The translations under genes were made by a program, and so were the position numbers. Positions 17,650-26,242 of a DNA stretch of 64,000 nt are shown piece after piece. Source of the DNA: Hymenobacter sp. CRA2 (lineage in GTDB: Bacteria; Bacteroidota; Bacteroidia; Cytophagales; Hymenobacteraceae); NCBI RefSeq assembly GCF_002007105.1, contig NZ_MVBC01000001.1, positions 186,001-250,000 on the forward strand, written 5' to 3'. How positions within the stretch are numbered: position 1 is the stretch's first letter; every line of letters begins with the position of its first letter. The notes beneath the pieces are model-generated. The model saw nothing but the letters and a program-made list of their open reading frames with translations. It ran no database searches and had not been told where the DNA came from.

Positions 17650-18561
17650 TCACTGAAGCTTTTGAAGTTCTTCGTTGACCGAAGTCAGCAGGCCAGGGTC
17701 CGCACTCAGGCTTTTGGTCTTGAGAAACGCTTGCTTGGCTTGCTCTTTTTTCCCGCTTTGTGCCAAGGATACGCCCAAGTAGAACTGTCCGTTCACATTC
17801 TTGGGATTTACCTTCACCAATTCTTCGAAACGTTCTACTGCCTTGTCGGGCTGGTTGCTCTGCAGCGCCAGAATGCCCAGGTTGTAGATGGCCTTTTCGT
17901 TTTTGGGGTCGGCGGCCAGCACCTCGCGCAGCATCATGATGCCGGAGACGGGGTTGTCGCTGGCCATCAAGGCCATGCCCATGTTGGTTTTGGCGTCGAG
18001 GTTTTGCGGGTTCTGCTTGAGCACCTTCTCGTACAGCTCGCGCGTTTTGGCGCTCAGCAGCTTGGCACGCGCCTCCGTAGCCGCGAAGCTGTAAGCTTCG
18101 AAGTACTGGTCGGCAGCGCGCTTCCAGGTCTGTTCGCCCGGCCGTACCAGGGCCACCTGCTCAAAGTAATAGCCGGCGCTGTCGAAGCGCTGCACCTTCT
18201 GGTACTGCTTCGCCAGGTCGTTGGCTAAGGAGAGCTTGGCAGGCCCTTCGGCGGTCTGATACCGGGCCACGAGCTTGTTAAGCTCCTGTCGTTGCTCGGG
18301 CGAGGCCATGGTGTGGGGCTGCTCCGGCGTAGTGCCGGTGCTGGCCGGTACCGGGCCCGACGAAGCCTCGGCCTTGGAGCCGTTGGTCTGCGGTCCGCCG
18401 CCGTCACGCGTGGCGGTAGCGGCAGCATCACGGGCGGCTTCGCCCTTACCTTCCTTTGGCTTCATCACCCCTTTCGGCAGCAAAAACAGCCCAGCCACCA
18501 CAGCGGCGGCGAGGATGAGAATCAGGAGCTGGGGGGAAGCAAAAGAGCGGCTGGTAGCCAT
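17650..18561 (-). CDS. Membrane-anchored tetratricopeptide-repeat protein
   Basis: The protein has 303 residues. One N-terminal membrane helix (LLILILAAAVVAGLFLLP) is followed by a low-complexity Ala/Gly/Pro linker to about residue 90. Four or five TPR units come next, for example NLDAKTNMGMALMASDNPVSGIMML, EKAIYNLGILALQSNQPDKAVERFEEL and VNGQFYLGVSLAQSGKKEQAKQAF. TPR arrays are protein-interaction scaffolds. The order with HU upstream and the small COX24-type gene downstream suggests a housekeeping context, but no specific partner can be named. Confidence 0.85.
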   Translation of the reverse strand: MATSRSFASPQLLILILAAAVVAGLFLLPKGVMKPKEGKGEAARDAAATATRDGGGPQTNGSKAEASSGPVPASTGTTPEQPHTMASPEQRQELNKLVARYQTAEGPAKLSLANDLAKQYQKVQRFDSAGYYFEQVALVRPGEQTWKRAADQYFEAYSFAATEARAKLLSAKTRELYEKVLKQNPQNLDAKTNMGMALMASDNPVSGIMMLREVLAADPKNEKAIYNLGILALQSNQPDKAVERFEELVKVNPKNVNGQFYLGVSLAQSGKKEQAKQAFLKTKSLSADPGLLTSVNEELQKLQ

Positions 18562-18657
18562 ACGCGGAAGAAAAAGGCGGCCGCCGGGCTGCTGCTTTCG
18601 GGGCAGACCAGCACGGCGGCGGCCGGCAAGTTTACGAAGAACCGAGCGGTTTCAAGC

Positions 18658-18966
18658 TTAGGCTTGTACCGGCTGCTCTTTTACCTTCTTGCTGTTTTTG
18701 ATCTTGCTGATGAAGGTTTTCGAGGGTTTGAAGCTCGGGATGAAGTGCTCGTCGATGATAATCGACGTGTTTTTCGAAATGTTACGGGCTACTTTCCGGG
18801 CCCGCTTCTTGTTTACGAAGCTACCGAAGCCACGCACGTAGATGTTGCTGCCGTTGGCCATCGAATCCTTCACCACTTTGAAAAAAGCCTCAACGGTTGC
18901 AGACACGTCGGTTTTCTCAATGCCGGTCTTCTCGGCAATCTCGGCAATTACTTCTGCTTTGGTCAC
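18658..18966 (-). CDS. HU family DNA-binding protein
   Basis: I prefer the GTG at 18966, giving 102 residues that start (V/M)TKAEVIAEIAEKTG, the usual HU N-terminus; an ATG 13 codons upstream adds non-homologous sequence. The dimer core is followed by GFGSFVNKKRARKVARNISKNTSIII and IPSFKPSKTF, the DNA-wrapping arm and C-terminal helix of HU/IHF. It bends DNA in the nucleoid. A good promoter lies upstream, divergent from mutY. Confidence 0.92.
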   Translation of the reverse strand: MTKAEVIAEIAEKTGIEKTDVSATVEAFFKVVKDSMANGSNIYVRGFGSFVNKKRARKVARNISKNTSIIIDEHFIPSFKPSKTFISKIKNSKKVKEQPVQA

Positions 18967-19054
18967 TGTATTAGGAACCTGAAAAGTGAAAAAAAGTATG
19001 GGCAAAAAGCTTTCAAAATCCCGTAAGCCCTTGCCCGGTAGGCATTTCGGGGCA

Positions 19055-19085
19055 CAAAGGTAGCCCCGATTTTTGGTTTTACAAA
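19055..19085 (-). promoter_or_regulatory. Promoter of the HU gene
   Basis: On the minus strand TTTG (19085-19082) and TACCTTTG (19062-19055) are 19 bp apart, an exact Bacteroidota -33/-7 pair. The transcript would start near 19050. Confidence 0.7.
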
Positions 19086-19145
19086 TGTAATTGCCAAATA
19101 CCGTGAAGGGAGCAATTACAAAGCAATATATTCACAATCAACAAG

Positions 19146-20240
19146 TTGACCAACTCTTCGCCGCAATCCGCTCATCCTTTCTTTGCCCAGTCCTTATTGG
19201 ACTGGTACCCGAGGCACCGCCGCGACCTGCCTTGGCGCCATACCCAGGACCCGTACGCTATCTGGCTGTCAGAAATCATTTTACAGCAAACGCGGGTGCA
19301 GCAGGGTCTGCCCTACTACCAGCGTTTTCTGGCGGCCTACCCCACCGTACAGGACCTCGCCGCTGCGCCCGAACAAGAGGTATTGCGCCTCTGGCAGGGC
19401 CTGGGCTACTACTCCCGGGCCCGCAACATGCGCCATACTGCCCAGCAGATCGTGGATGAGCACGGCGGGCAGTTTCCGCAGCGGTATGCCGAGCTGGTGA
19501 AGCTGCGCGGTATTGGGCCGTATACGGCGGCCGCCATTGCTTCCTTTGCTTTTGGGGAGCGGGTAGCCGTCCTCGACGGCAACGTGTACCGGGTGCTGAG
19601 CCGCGTGTTCGGCATCACCACGGACATTGCCCAGCCTTCGGCCCGCAAGGAGTTTCAGAGCTTGGCCGATCAGCTGATTTCGCCCGATAACCCGGCCGAC
19701 TACAACCAGGCCATCATGGAGTTCGGAGCCATTCAGTGCACGCCGGTGAACCCGGATTGCCTGTTTTGCCCGGTGCGGGAGCAGTGCTTCGCGTTTCAGC
19801 ACGGCATGGTACAGCAGTTGCCGGTGAAGTCCAAAGCCAAGGCGGCCCGCACCCGCTACTTCCACTACTTCGTGCTGCGGCACGGGGAGCAGGTATATCT
19901 GCGCCAGCGGGCGGGCAAGGACATCTGGCAGAGCCTGTACGACTTTCACCTGCTGGAAACACCGGAAGCGGTGCTGCCAGCTAAAGCCATGGCTACGGAA
20001 CTGGAGCAGCTTGGCGCTCAACTGGACACGAGCAGGGTAAGCGAACCTGCGGCGGCTATGCGTCACACCCTGAGTCATCAGAAAGTTGAGGCTTTGTTTC
20101 ACGAGCTTTGGCTCGCTGCGCCACTAGCGGCCTCGTCACGTGAAACCGCTGGTTTAGAGCCCTATACCGCTGATCAGCTCGATGAACTGCCCAAGCCCGT
20201 TATTATCACCAACTACTTGTCAGACAAAGGAATACTTTAA
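19146..20240 (+). CDS. mutY: A/G-specific adenine glycosylase
   Basis: The protein has 364 residues from a TTG start; no ATG fits. The HhH-GPD domain shows the catalytic Glu (SEIILQQTRV), the HhH loop LRGIGPYTAAAI, the Asp in AVLDGNVYRVL, and the cluster motif C-X6-C-X2-C-X5-C (CTPVNPDCLFCPVREQC). The NUDIX-like C-terminal domain (from about residue 235) recognises 8-oxoguanine. MutY removes adenine paired with 8-oxoG. The order HU | mutY-ssb-gldD is the usual one in Bacteroidota. Confidence 0.95.
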   Translation: MTNSSPQSAHPFFAQSLLDWYPRHRRDLPWRHTQDPYAIWLSEIILQQTRVQQGLPYYQRFLAAYPTVQDLAAAPEQEVLRLWQGLGYYSRARNMRHTAQQIVDEHGGQFPQRYAELVKLRGIGPYTAAAIASFAFGERVAVLDGNVYRVLSRVFGITTDIAQPSARKEFQSLADQLISPDNPADYNQAIMEFGAIQCTPVNPDCLFCPVREQCFAFQHGMVQQLPVKSKAKAARTRYFHYFVLRHGEQVYLRQRAGKDIWQSLYDFHLLETPEAVLPAKAMATELEQLGAQLDTSRVSEPAAAMRHTLSHQKVEALFHELWLAAPLAASSRETAGLEPYTADQLDELPKPVIITNYLSDKGIL

Positions 20241-20332
20241 TGCTAAATAATTTGGAATTGTGCGTCTTTATTTAGTTATTGTATAGCAATTCAAGCCTTA
20301 TTCCTCCATTCTTAACCACAAACGAAGACACC

Positions 20333-20770
20333 ATGTCGAGCGTAAACAAAGTCATTCTCATTGGCAACCTGGGCACTGATCCAGAAGTACGTCACCTGGA
20401 AAGCGGCGCGGCCGTGGCGCAGTTCCGCCTGGCTACCAATGAATTCTATAAAGACAAGCAAGGTAACCGCGTTGAGCGTACGGAGTGGCACAACATCGTA
20501 GCTTGGCGCGGCCTGGCCGAAATGGTCGAGAAGTACGTGAAGAAAGGCCAATCCATTTACGTGGAAGGCAAGATTCGCACGCGCCAGTACCAGGACAAGG
20601 ACCAGCAGACGCGCTACGTCACCGAAATCGTGGCTGATGAAATCACGATGCTGGGTGGCGGCCGCGCCCAGGGCGACCAGTCCGGTACTCAGCAGAGCGG
20701 CGCCCAAACTGCGCCGGCCGAGCAAAAGACCTTCCGCCAGGAAGCCGAGCTGAACGAACTGCCGTTCTAA
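20333..20770 (+). CDS. ssb: Single-stranded DNA-binding protein
   Basis: The ATG at 20333 gives 145 residues starting MSSVNKVILIGNLGTDPEVR. The OB-fold (residues 3-110) has VAQFRLATNEFYKDKQGNRVERTEWHN-type strands, then a Gln/Gly-rich linker, and the C-terminal peptide ELNELPF that recruits repair and replication proteins (usually DDDLPF). It follows mutY by 92 bp and has its own terminator. Confidence 0.95.
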   Translation: MSSVNKVILIGNLGTDPEVRHLESGAAVAQFRLATNEFYKDKQGNRVERTEWHNIVAWRGLAEMVEKYVKKGQSIYVEGKIRTRQYQDKDQQTRYVTEIVADEITMLGGGRAQGDQSGTQQSGAQTAPAEQKTFRQEAELNELPF

Positions 20771-20792
20771 TTTAGCTGTTCATGGGCCAGTG

Positions 20793-20829
20793 CCGCCCCG
20801 GTCACGTGTTGGCCGGGGCGGTTTTGTTT
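20793..20829 (+). terminator. Rho-independent terminator of ssb
   Basis: CCGCCCCGG (20793-20801) pairs with CCGGGGCGG (20813-20821), followed by TTTTGTTT. This hairpin argues against the long upstream frame of gldD being translated. Confidence 0.88.
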
Positions 20830-20903
20830 GCCTCGCGCCGCGCGGAACGGCTTGGTGCCGATTTCCGGCTAATTTTGGCTTATCACCTCACCCCCGCTTG
20901 CCT

Positions 20904-21485
20904 GTGCTTCGCTCCTGCTGTGCGCTGCTGGTAGCTGGTTTGCTGCTTTCGGGCTGCAACTCGGCGCCCGACTACACGCCCAAACCCAAAGGCTACAACC
21001 GCATCGACCTGCCGCCGCACGTCTACCAGCAGCTGGCGCCGGGGCACCCTTATCGGTTTGAGTACTCGAAGTACGCCCGCATCCTGCGCGACTCTTCGTA
21101 CCTGGCGCAGCCGCACTGGATCAACGTGAACTACCCCAAGCTGCACGCCAACGTGCAGATTACCTACACGAACATTGCCGGCAACCCCAAGCTCTTCAAC
21201 AAAATGCTGGAGGACGCGCGCAAGCTCACGGGCAAGCACCAGATCAAAGCCACGGCCATCGAAGAAAACACGCTAAAGACGCCGGATGGGAGGAAGGTGG
21301 CCGTGTTTGAGCTGAGCGGCGACGTACCCAGCCAGTTTCAGTTCTACACCACGGACTCGACCAAGCACTTTTTTCGCGGGGCGCTGTACTTCCGCACGGC
21401 CGTAGCCAACGACTCCCTGGCGCCGGTTATCGACTACGTGAAAGAGGACATCGTGCACCTGGTCAACACGCTTAAGTATCAGTAG
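20904..21485 (+). CDS. gldD: Gliding motility lipoprotein GldD
   Basis: I chose the GTG at 20904. It begins a short lipoprotein signal (LRSCCALLVAGLLLSGC) after the ssb terminator; the open frame further upstream runs through that hairpin. The product has 193 residues. Diagnostic GldD stretches are YTPKPKGYNRIDLPPHVYQ, YRFEYSKYARI, QPHWINVNYPKLHANVQITY, FELSGDVPSQFQFYTTDS and HFFRGALYFRTAVANDSLAPV. GldD is required for gliding and type IX secretion and is membrane-associated. Confidence 0.92.
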   Translation: MLRSCCALLVAGLLLSGCNSAPDYTPKPKGYNRIDLPPHVYQQLAPGHPYRFEYSKYARILRDSSYLAQPHWINVNYPKLHANVQITYTNIAGNPKLFNKMLEDARKLTGKHQIKATAIEENTLKTPDGRKVAVFELSGDVPSQFQFYTTDSTKHFFRGALYFRTAVANDSLAPVIDYVKEDIVHLVNTLKYQ

Positions 21486-21490
21486 GCCTT

Positions 21491-21584
21491 GATGGTCAAA
21501 TGGCTAAACTGTTCAATGGCTGGTCGTTCAAATCCTAACCGAACAATCATCAATTCAGCAATTTAACCATTTAACAATCTAACC
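21491..21584. repeat. Imperfect inverted repeat (CACCATTTCAC family) before recG
   Basis: GATGGTCAAATGGCTAAACT at 21491-21510 faces ATTTAACCATTTAACAATCT in 21561-21580. The wording resembles the repeat at 13612-13680 with C changed to A at several places. It ends at the recG start codon. Confidence 0.55.
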
Positions 21585-21585
21585 C

Positions 21586-23682
21586 TTGAGTAGCTTTTTC
21601 AACACCAAGATTGCCCTGCTCCGCGGCATGGACACGCGGCGGGCCGACGTGCTGGCTAAGGAGCTGAACCTGTTCACCTACGGCGACCTGGTGCAGTTTT
21701 ATCCGTTCCGCTACCTCGACCGCACGCAGTTTTACAACGTGGTGGACCTGCACGACGACCTGCCGATGGTGCAGGTAAAGGCAACGGTGCGCACCAAGGA
21801 GCTGCTGGGCGAAGGCCGCAAGCAACGCCTGGTGGCCCAAGCGCAGGACGAGAGCGGACACGTGGAGCTGGTGTGGTTTAAGGGCGTGAAGTGGTTCGAG
21901 AAGTGGGTGAAGAACCACCAGGAGTACATCATCTTCGGCAAGCCGACGCTGTTCAACGGCAAGCCGCAGATTGCGCACCCGGAGCTGGAAGAAGTATCGG
22001 AGCAGAAACCGGGCACTTCGTTTCTGCAGCCGGTGTATTCCAGCACCGACAAGCTGCGCAACTTCAACCTCGACAGCAAAGGCATAGCCCGGCTCACGGC
22101 GCAGGTGCTCAAACTGTGCGCTCCGCACTTCCACGAGACGTTGTCGCCGGAATTGATTCAGCGCTACGCCCTCATGCCCAAGGCGGAGGCCATGCAGCAG
22201 ATTCACTTCCCGCAGAGTACCGATCTGCTGCAGGCAGCGCGCTTCCGGCTGAAGTTTGAGGAGCTGTTCTACGTGCAGCTCAAGCTGCTGCGGCAGCGCA
22301 CCGTGCGTAAGGTGGAGCTGGCCGGGCAGATCTTCGATAAGGTGCCCACGCTCACGCACTTCTATAAGAACGTGCTGCCCTTCGACCTGACGATGGCGCA
22401 GAAGCGGGTTATCCACGAAATCTACAAGGACTTCTGCGCGGGCAAGCAGATGAACCGTCTGCTGCAGGGCGACGTGGGCTCCGGCAAGACCATCGTGGCC
22501 TTTATTGCCATGCTCATTGCCGCTGACAACGGCGCGCAGTCCTGCCTGATGGCCCCGACGGAAATCCTCGCCGACCAGCATTACGAGGGTCTGAAGAAGT
22601 TCGCCGACATGCTCGGCCTCAAGATCGGGTTGCTGACCGGCTCGACGCGCACGGCCGCTCGGCGGGTGCTGCACGAGCAGTTGCGCTCAGGCGAGCTGCA
22701 CATGCTGGTGGGCACGCACGCGCTGCTGGAAGACGTGGTGCAGTTCAAGAACCTGGGCCTGACTATTATGGACGAGCAGCACCGCTTCGGGGTGGCTCAG
22801 CGCTCCAAGCTCTGGCAGAAGAATCCCAACGTGATTCCGCACGTGCTGGTGATGACGGCTACGCCCATCCCGCGCACCTTGGCCATGACGCTCTACGGCG
22901 ACCTGGACGTGTCGGTCATCGACGAGCTGCCGGCCGGCCGCAAGCCTATCGTGACGGTACACCGCTTCGATGCCAACCGCCTGAAGGTGTTCGAGTTCAT
23001 GCGGCAGGAAATCCGCAAGGGCCGGCAGTGCTACGTGGTGTACCCGCTCATCGAGGAAAGCGAGGCCATGGCCGACTACAAGGACTTGATGGACGGCTTC
23101 GAGAGCGTGTCGCGGGCGTTTCCCGAATACCACGTCAGTATCGTGCACGGGCGCATGACGGGCGGAGAAAAGGATGCCGAGATGCAGCGCTTCGTCAAAA
23201 ATGAGTCGCAGATTATGGTGGCTACTACCGTGATTGAGGTGGGTGTGAATGTACCCAATGCCTCGGTAATGGTCATTGAGTCGTCGGAACGGTTCGGCCT
23301 TTCGCAGCTGCATCAGTTGCGGGGCCGGGTGGGCCGCGGCGCCGACCAGAGCTACTGCATCCTGATGTCGGGCTACAAGCTGAGCAAGGACACGCGCACG
23401 CGTCTGGAAACGATGGTGCGCACCAACAACGGCTTCGAAATTGCCGACATCGACCTGAAACTGCGCGGGCCGGGCGACTTAATGGGCACCCAGCAAAGCG
23501 GGGTGCTGGACCTGCTGGTGGCCGATCTGGCCAAGGATGGCAAGATCCTGGCCGAGTCGCGGGCAGCGGCGCAGGAAATACTCAACGAGGATCCGGATTT
23601 GAGCAAGCCGGAAAATCAAAATATCCGCCGACACATCGAGTCGTTGCCGGCATCGGCGGTTAACTGGAGCCGAATTAGCTAA
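21586..23682 (+). CDS. recG: ATP-dependent DNA helicase RecG
   Basis: The protein has 698 residues, the normal length, from a TTG start. An N-terminal wedge/OB domain (to about residue 230) precedes the helicase core. Walker A is GDVGSGKT, motif II is DEQH (TIMDEQHRFGVAQR), then ATPIPRTLAMT, VATTVIEVGVNVPNA and QLRGRVGRG. The C-terminal TRG-like region is FEIADIDLKLRGPGDLMGTQQSG. RecG regresses stalled replication forks and processes Holliday junctions. Confidence 0.96.
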   Translation: MSSFFNTKIALLRGMDTRRADVLAKELNLFTYGDLVQFYPFRYLDRTQFYNVVDLHDDLPMVQVKATVRTKELLGEGRKQRLVAQAQDESGHVELVWFKGVKWFEKWVKNHQEYIIFGKPTLFNGKPQIAHPELEEVSEQKPGTSFLQPVYSSTDKLRNFNLDSKGIARLTAQVLKLCAPHFHETLSPELIQRYALMPKAEAMQQIHFPQSTDLLQAARFRLKFEELFYVQLKLLRQRTVRKVELAGQIFDKVPTLTHFYKNVLPFDLTMAQKRVIHEIYKDFCAGKQMNRLLQGDVGSGKTIVAFIAMLIAADNGAQSCLMAPTEILADQHYEGLKKFADMLGLKIGLLTGSTRTAARRVLHEQLRSGELHMLVGTHALLEDVVQFKNLGLTIMDEQHRFGVAQRSKLWQKNPNVIPHVLVMTATPIPRTLAMTLYGDLDVSVIDELPAGRKPIVTVHRFDANRLKVFEFMRQEIRKGRQCYVVYPLIEESEAMADYKDLMDGFESVSRAFPEYHVSIVHGRMTGGEKDAEMQRFVKNESQIMVATTVIEVGVNVPNASVMVIESSERFGLSQLHQLRGRVGRGADQSYCILMSGYKLSKDTRTRLETMVRTNNGFEIADIDLKLRGPGDLMGTQQSGVLDLLVADLAKDGKILAESRAAAQEILNEDPDLSKPENQNIRRHIESLPASAVNWSRIS

Positions 23683-23693
23683 CAATAGGGCAT

Positions 23694-23717
23694 AAAAAAA
23701 CGGCTGTATAAGCCGTT
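23694..23717 (-). terminator. Terminator of the small secreted-protein gene
   Basis: On the minus strand AACGGC-N7-GCCGTT is followed by seven T. It also lies directly behind recG on the other strand. Confidence 0.8.
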
Positions 23718-23724
23718 CAGCAGT

Positions 23725-23955
23725 CTAGTTGAGCGAGACTGGGTTCGTCTTTCGAGCGTACTCGTCGGCAACGGTGGAAGAAGCAGGTGCCTGCTTGTAG
23801 TTCACGTGCTGCACGAAGAACGACTGCATAGACTCTACGTGGCGCTGCACTGGCTGCTGCGTGCTGCCAACAACCGAAATGCGGGCTTGATCTTTTACTT
23901 GCTTGCCGACTACGACCAGAGCGGTCAGGAGGATGAATTGTAATAAAGACTTCAT
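23725..23955 (-). CDS. Hypothetical small secreted protein
   Basis: From the ATG at 23955 the product has 76 residues with an N-terminal hydrophobic segment (LLQFILLTALVVVG) that can act as a signal or anchor, followed by a polar domain. I recognise no family. A clear terminator after the stop supports it as a real gene. Confidence 0.6.
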   Translation of the reverse strand: MKSLLQFILLTALVVVGKQVKDQARISVVGSTQQPVQRHVESMQSFFVQHVNYKQAPASSTVADEYARKTNPVSLN

Positions 23956-24348
23956 GGTGAAAGAACATTCGGTGGAGAAGCGGCCTGCCGTATCAAACAA
24001 CAAGCCAGGATTTCTGCTGGGCCCGGCTGGCGCAGCTAGCTAAGCCCAGTGGCGTGGGCTTTGCGCACAGAAATCAGCTAGAGGGGGCTGGAAAGGCAAT
24101 ATCTGTGCACAAAATTATCAATTATATACAAATCAGCAAGTTTTTCGACTACTGACCTGTATGCTTTTGCCTGACAAAGAAAACGCAGGTGGATGCGCAA
24201 CGGATGAATTTTGGCGTTATGAAAGCGTGAACTTTCGTTTGCTGAACTCACCCAGCGGGGCCTTTACGCGAATGGCTGTTTGAATGATACCTTTGGGAAG
24301 TACATTTTTTTGACTGAGCGTTTTTGGCCCCGTTAACTTCTTAACGAC
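23956..24348. other. Intergenic region with a promoter and a repeat fragment
   Basis: This 393-bp AT-richer stretch separates divergent genes. It holds AAAGCGTGAACTTTCGTTTG at 24222-24241, resembling one arm of the palindrome at 36661-36750. TACCTTTG at 24288-24295 is a -7 box about 54 bp before the next gene. No reading frame is convincing. Confidence 0.5.
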
Positions 24349-25800
24349 GTGCGTTTTACCCTTCTGAAATTTTCCGTAGCCGGGCTATTGTCAGGCTTTT
24401 TGCTGCATACCCCGCTGGCTCAGGCCCAGCGGGTGAAGTCCACTCCTTTTGCCTACGTGCCCGAGCACACGGAGGACCCGTACAACCAGCGCGTACACGT
24501 AAAGACGCTGGCTTTGCCCGGCAGCACCGACTTCATCATCCTGAGTCACCGTTCGGCCAGCGAGTACGCCGTGGAGCGCTACGACGCTGACCTCAAGAAG
24601 GTCTGGACGGCCACTGTACCCATTGCGCCCGGGGAGAGCATGGAAGCTTTTGCCCGCAACGACCAGCAGGCACTGGTGGTACTCCATCACGGCGACGAAA
24701 CCGGCCAGCACCTGCTCGTGCAGCCCGTCGACCTTAAGACCGGCCAGAAGCTGCCGGCCAAGAAAATGGCGGAAGGCAACGCGCAGGAACGCCGCCCTGG
24801 CGTGAGCATCTCCCCCGACGGCACCCACCTGATAGCGTGGCGCTATGTCACCCGCGACGCGCAAATCAAGGCGCTGACGGCGGCGCACTACGACCGGCAG
24901 CTGAACAAGGTCAAGGACCGCTCTTACGACTTCCGCGACCTGGGCTCCTTCTTCTCGCCCAGCGTGCACGTAGCCAACGACGGTACGCAGTACGTGGCCC
25001 TCATCGGCGACAACAACCAGAAGCTGACCGTGCGCCGCTACCGCGACCAAGACGCGGATATAAAGGTGATGTCCGTAGCAGTCGGCGGCACCTTCGGGGG
25101 CAAAAAAGTAACGGTGCGCGACTCGCAGTGGCGTTTGCTCGATGGGCAAACCCTTTACGCGGCTGCCCTCTGTGCTGATTACGCCTCGGGCGAGTACTAC
25201 AGCCTGAAGCTGGTCAAATTCGATTTCGGCACGGCCGACATGAAGTTTGCGCCGGAGTTCAAGTTCACGCCCGAATACCTGGCTGAGACCAACAAGCTTA
25301 CCGGCGCCAGCTACAAGCGCCTCGACGACGTGTACCTCTCCGACGTGATTCGCACGGAGGACCAGAATGTGGTAGTCCTTGCCGAGCACAAAGCCGAGGA
25401 AGGCCCCGATGCACCGGTGCGGGCCCGGGAACTGCACGTATTCGGGTACAACGAGTTTCAGTCGCCAACCTGGCAACAGATTATTGCCAAAAACCAATCG
25501 GCGCCCATCACCGAAAGCTTCACCGGCATCGGCTACCGCGCCGCCCCTATCGGCAACGACGTGCAGGTGGTAACGCTGGAAAAGCTCAAGGACAAAACCG
25601 ACCTGTACCTGCGCAAGATTGCGGCCCTACCCGGCACCGTAACCGAGCCCAAAGCCCTCGGCCTAAACGTAGCCAACGACCAGCAGGTGGCCTACGTGAA
25701 GGACTTCACCACCTGGCTCGACGGCAAGACGATGATTGTGGTGACACGGCCCAGCAAGAAGTCAGCGGCGCTGCAGCTGAACAAGCTCGTTTTTAAATAG
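24349..25800 (+). CDS. Hypothetical secreted protein, propeller-like
   Basis: The protein has 483 residues from a GTG start, with a signal peptide ending at AQAQ. The body has repeated strand-rich units (FIILSHRSASEYAVERYDADLKKVW, VSISPDGTHLIAWRY, AHYDRQLNKVKDRSYDF, HVANDGTQYVALIGDNN) suggesting a beta-propeller-like fold. I recognise no enzyme motif. It is probably periplasmic or surface exposed. It is followed 3 bp later by a small gene, so the two form an operon. The -7 box at 24288-24295 is its likely promoter. Confidence 0.7.
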   Translation: MRFTLLKFSVAGLLSGFLLHTPLAQAQRVKSTPFAYVPEHTEDPYNQRVHVKTLALPGSTDFIILSHRSASEYAVERYDADLKKVWTATVPIAPGESMEAFARNDQQALVVLHHGDETGQHLLVQPVDLKTGQKLPAKKMAEGNAQERRPGVSISPDGTHLIAWRYVTRDAQIKALTAAHYDRQLNKVKDRSYDFRDLGSFFSPSVHVANDGTQYVALIGDNNQKLTVRRYRDQDADIKVMSVAVGGTFGGKKVTVRDSQWRLLDGQTLYAAALCADYASGEYYSLKLVKFDFGTADMKFAPEFKFTPEYLAETNKLTGASYKRLDDVYLSDVIRTEDQNVVVLAEHKAEEGPDAPVRARELHVFGYNEFQSPTWQQIIAKNQSAPITESFTGIGYRAAPIGNDVQVVTLEKLKDKTDLYLRKIAALPGTVTEPKALGLNVANDQQVAYVKDFTTWLDGKTMIVVTRPSKKSAALQLNKLVFK

Positions 25801-25803
25801 ACC

Positions 25804-26118
25804 ATGCTCACCTTTTACCTGCTGGCAGACGATGCGCCCCGCCCCGGCCGCACCAAGCTCGATGAGCTGCCCAAAGCCGGGGAGCTGTCGGCCGAGGACT
25901 TCGTGCAGCTGCAGGCGCAACGTATTCTGGAAAGCCGCCTGGATGCGGAGCAGGACTTCCGCTGGAGCAGCGGCGTGGCGCAGATGAAGCTGCAACTGCT
26001 ATTGCACCGCCACCCGCAGCTCCGTCCCAACAATGCCAGCACGCCGGAACAGCGCTTTTTCGTGCTGCTGCTCAATGCCTCGGCCGCCGACTCTGGTTTG
26101 CTGGCCATTGCTGATTAA
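25804..26118 (+). CDS. Hypothetical protein, 104 residues
   Basis: It starts 3 bp after the preceding stop, so it is translationally coupled. There is no signal peptide or membrane helix. The sequence is amphipathic (KLDELPKAGELSAEDFVQLQAQRIL, MKLQLLLHRHPQL). I recognise no family. A perfect 21-bp terminator follows. Confidence 0.65.
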   Translation: MLTFYLLADDAPRPGRTKLDELPKAGELSAEDFVQLQAQRILESRLDAEQDFRWSSGVAQMKLQLLLHRHPQLRPNNASTPEQRFFVLLLNASAADSGLLAIAD

Positions 26119-26132
26119 TTCTTGCCAAGACT

Positions 26133-26180
26133 AAAACTTGAAAGGGCCGCTCCAATACCGGAGCGGCCCTTTCAAGTTTT
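26133..26180. terminator. Perfect 21-bp bidirectional terminator
   Basis: Arms 26133-26153 and 26160-26180 are exact complements with a 6-base loop. A-rich and T-rich ends suit both converging transcripts. Confidence 0.92.
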
Positions 26181-26242
26181 CCCCCATCGGGAAATAACAA
26201 CCGGCCGTTTCCCCGCGGCCAGTTGCTGCTGGTGCGCTCGGC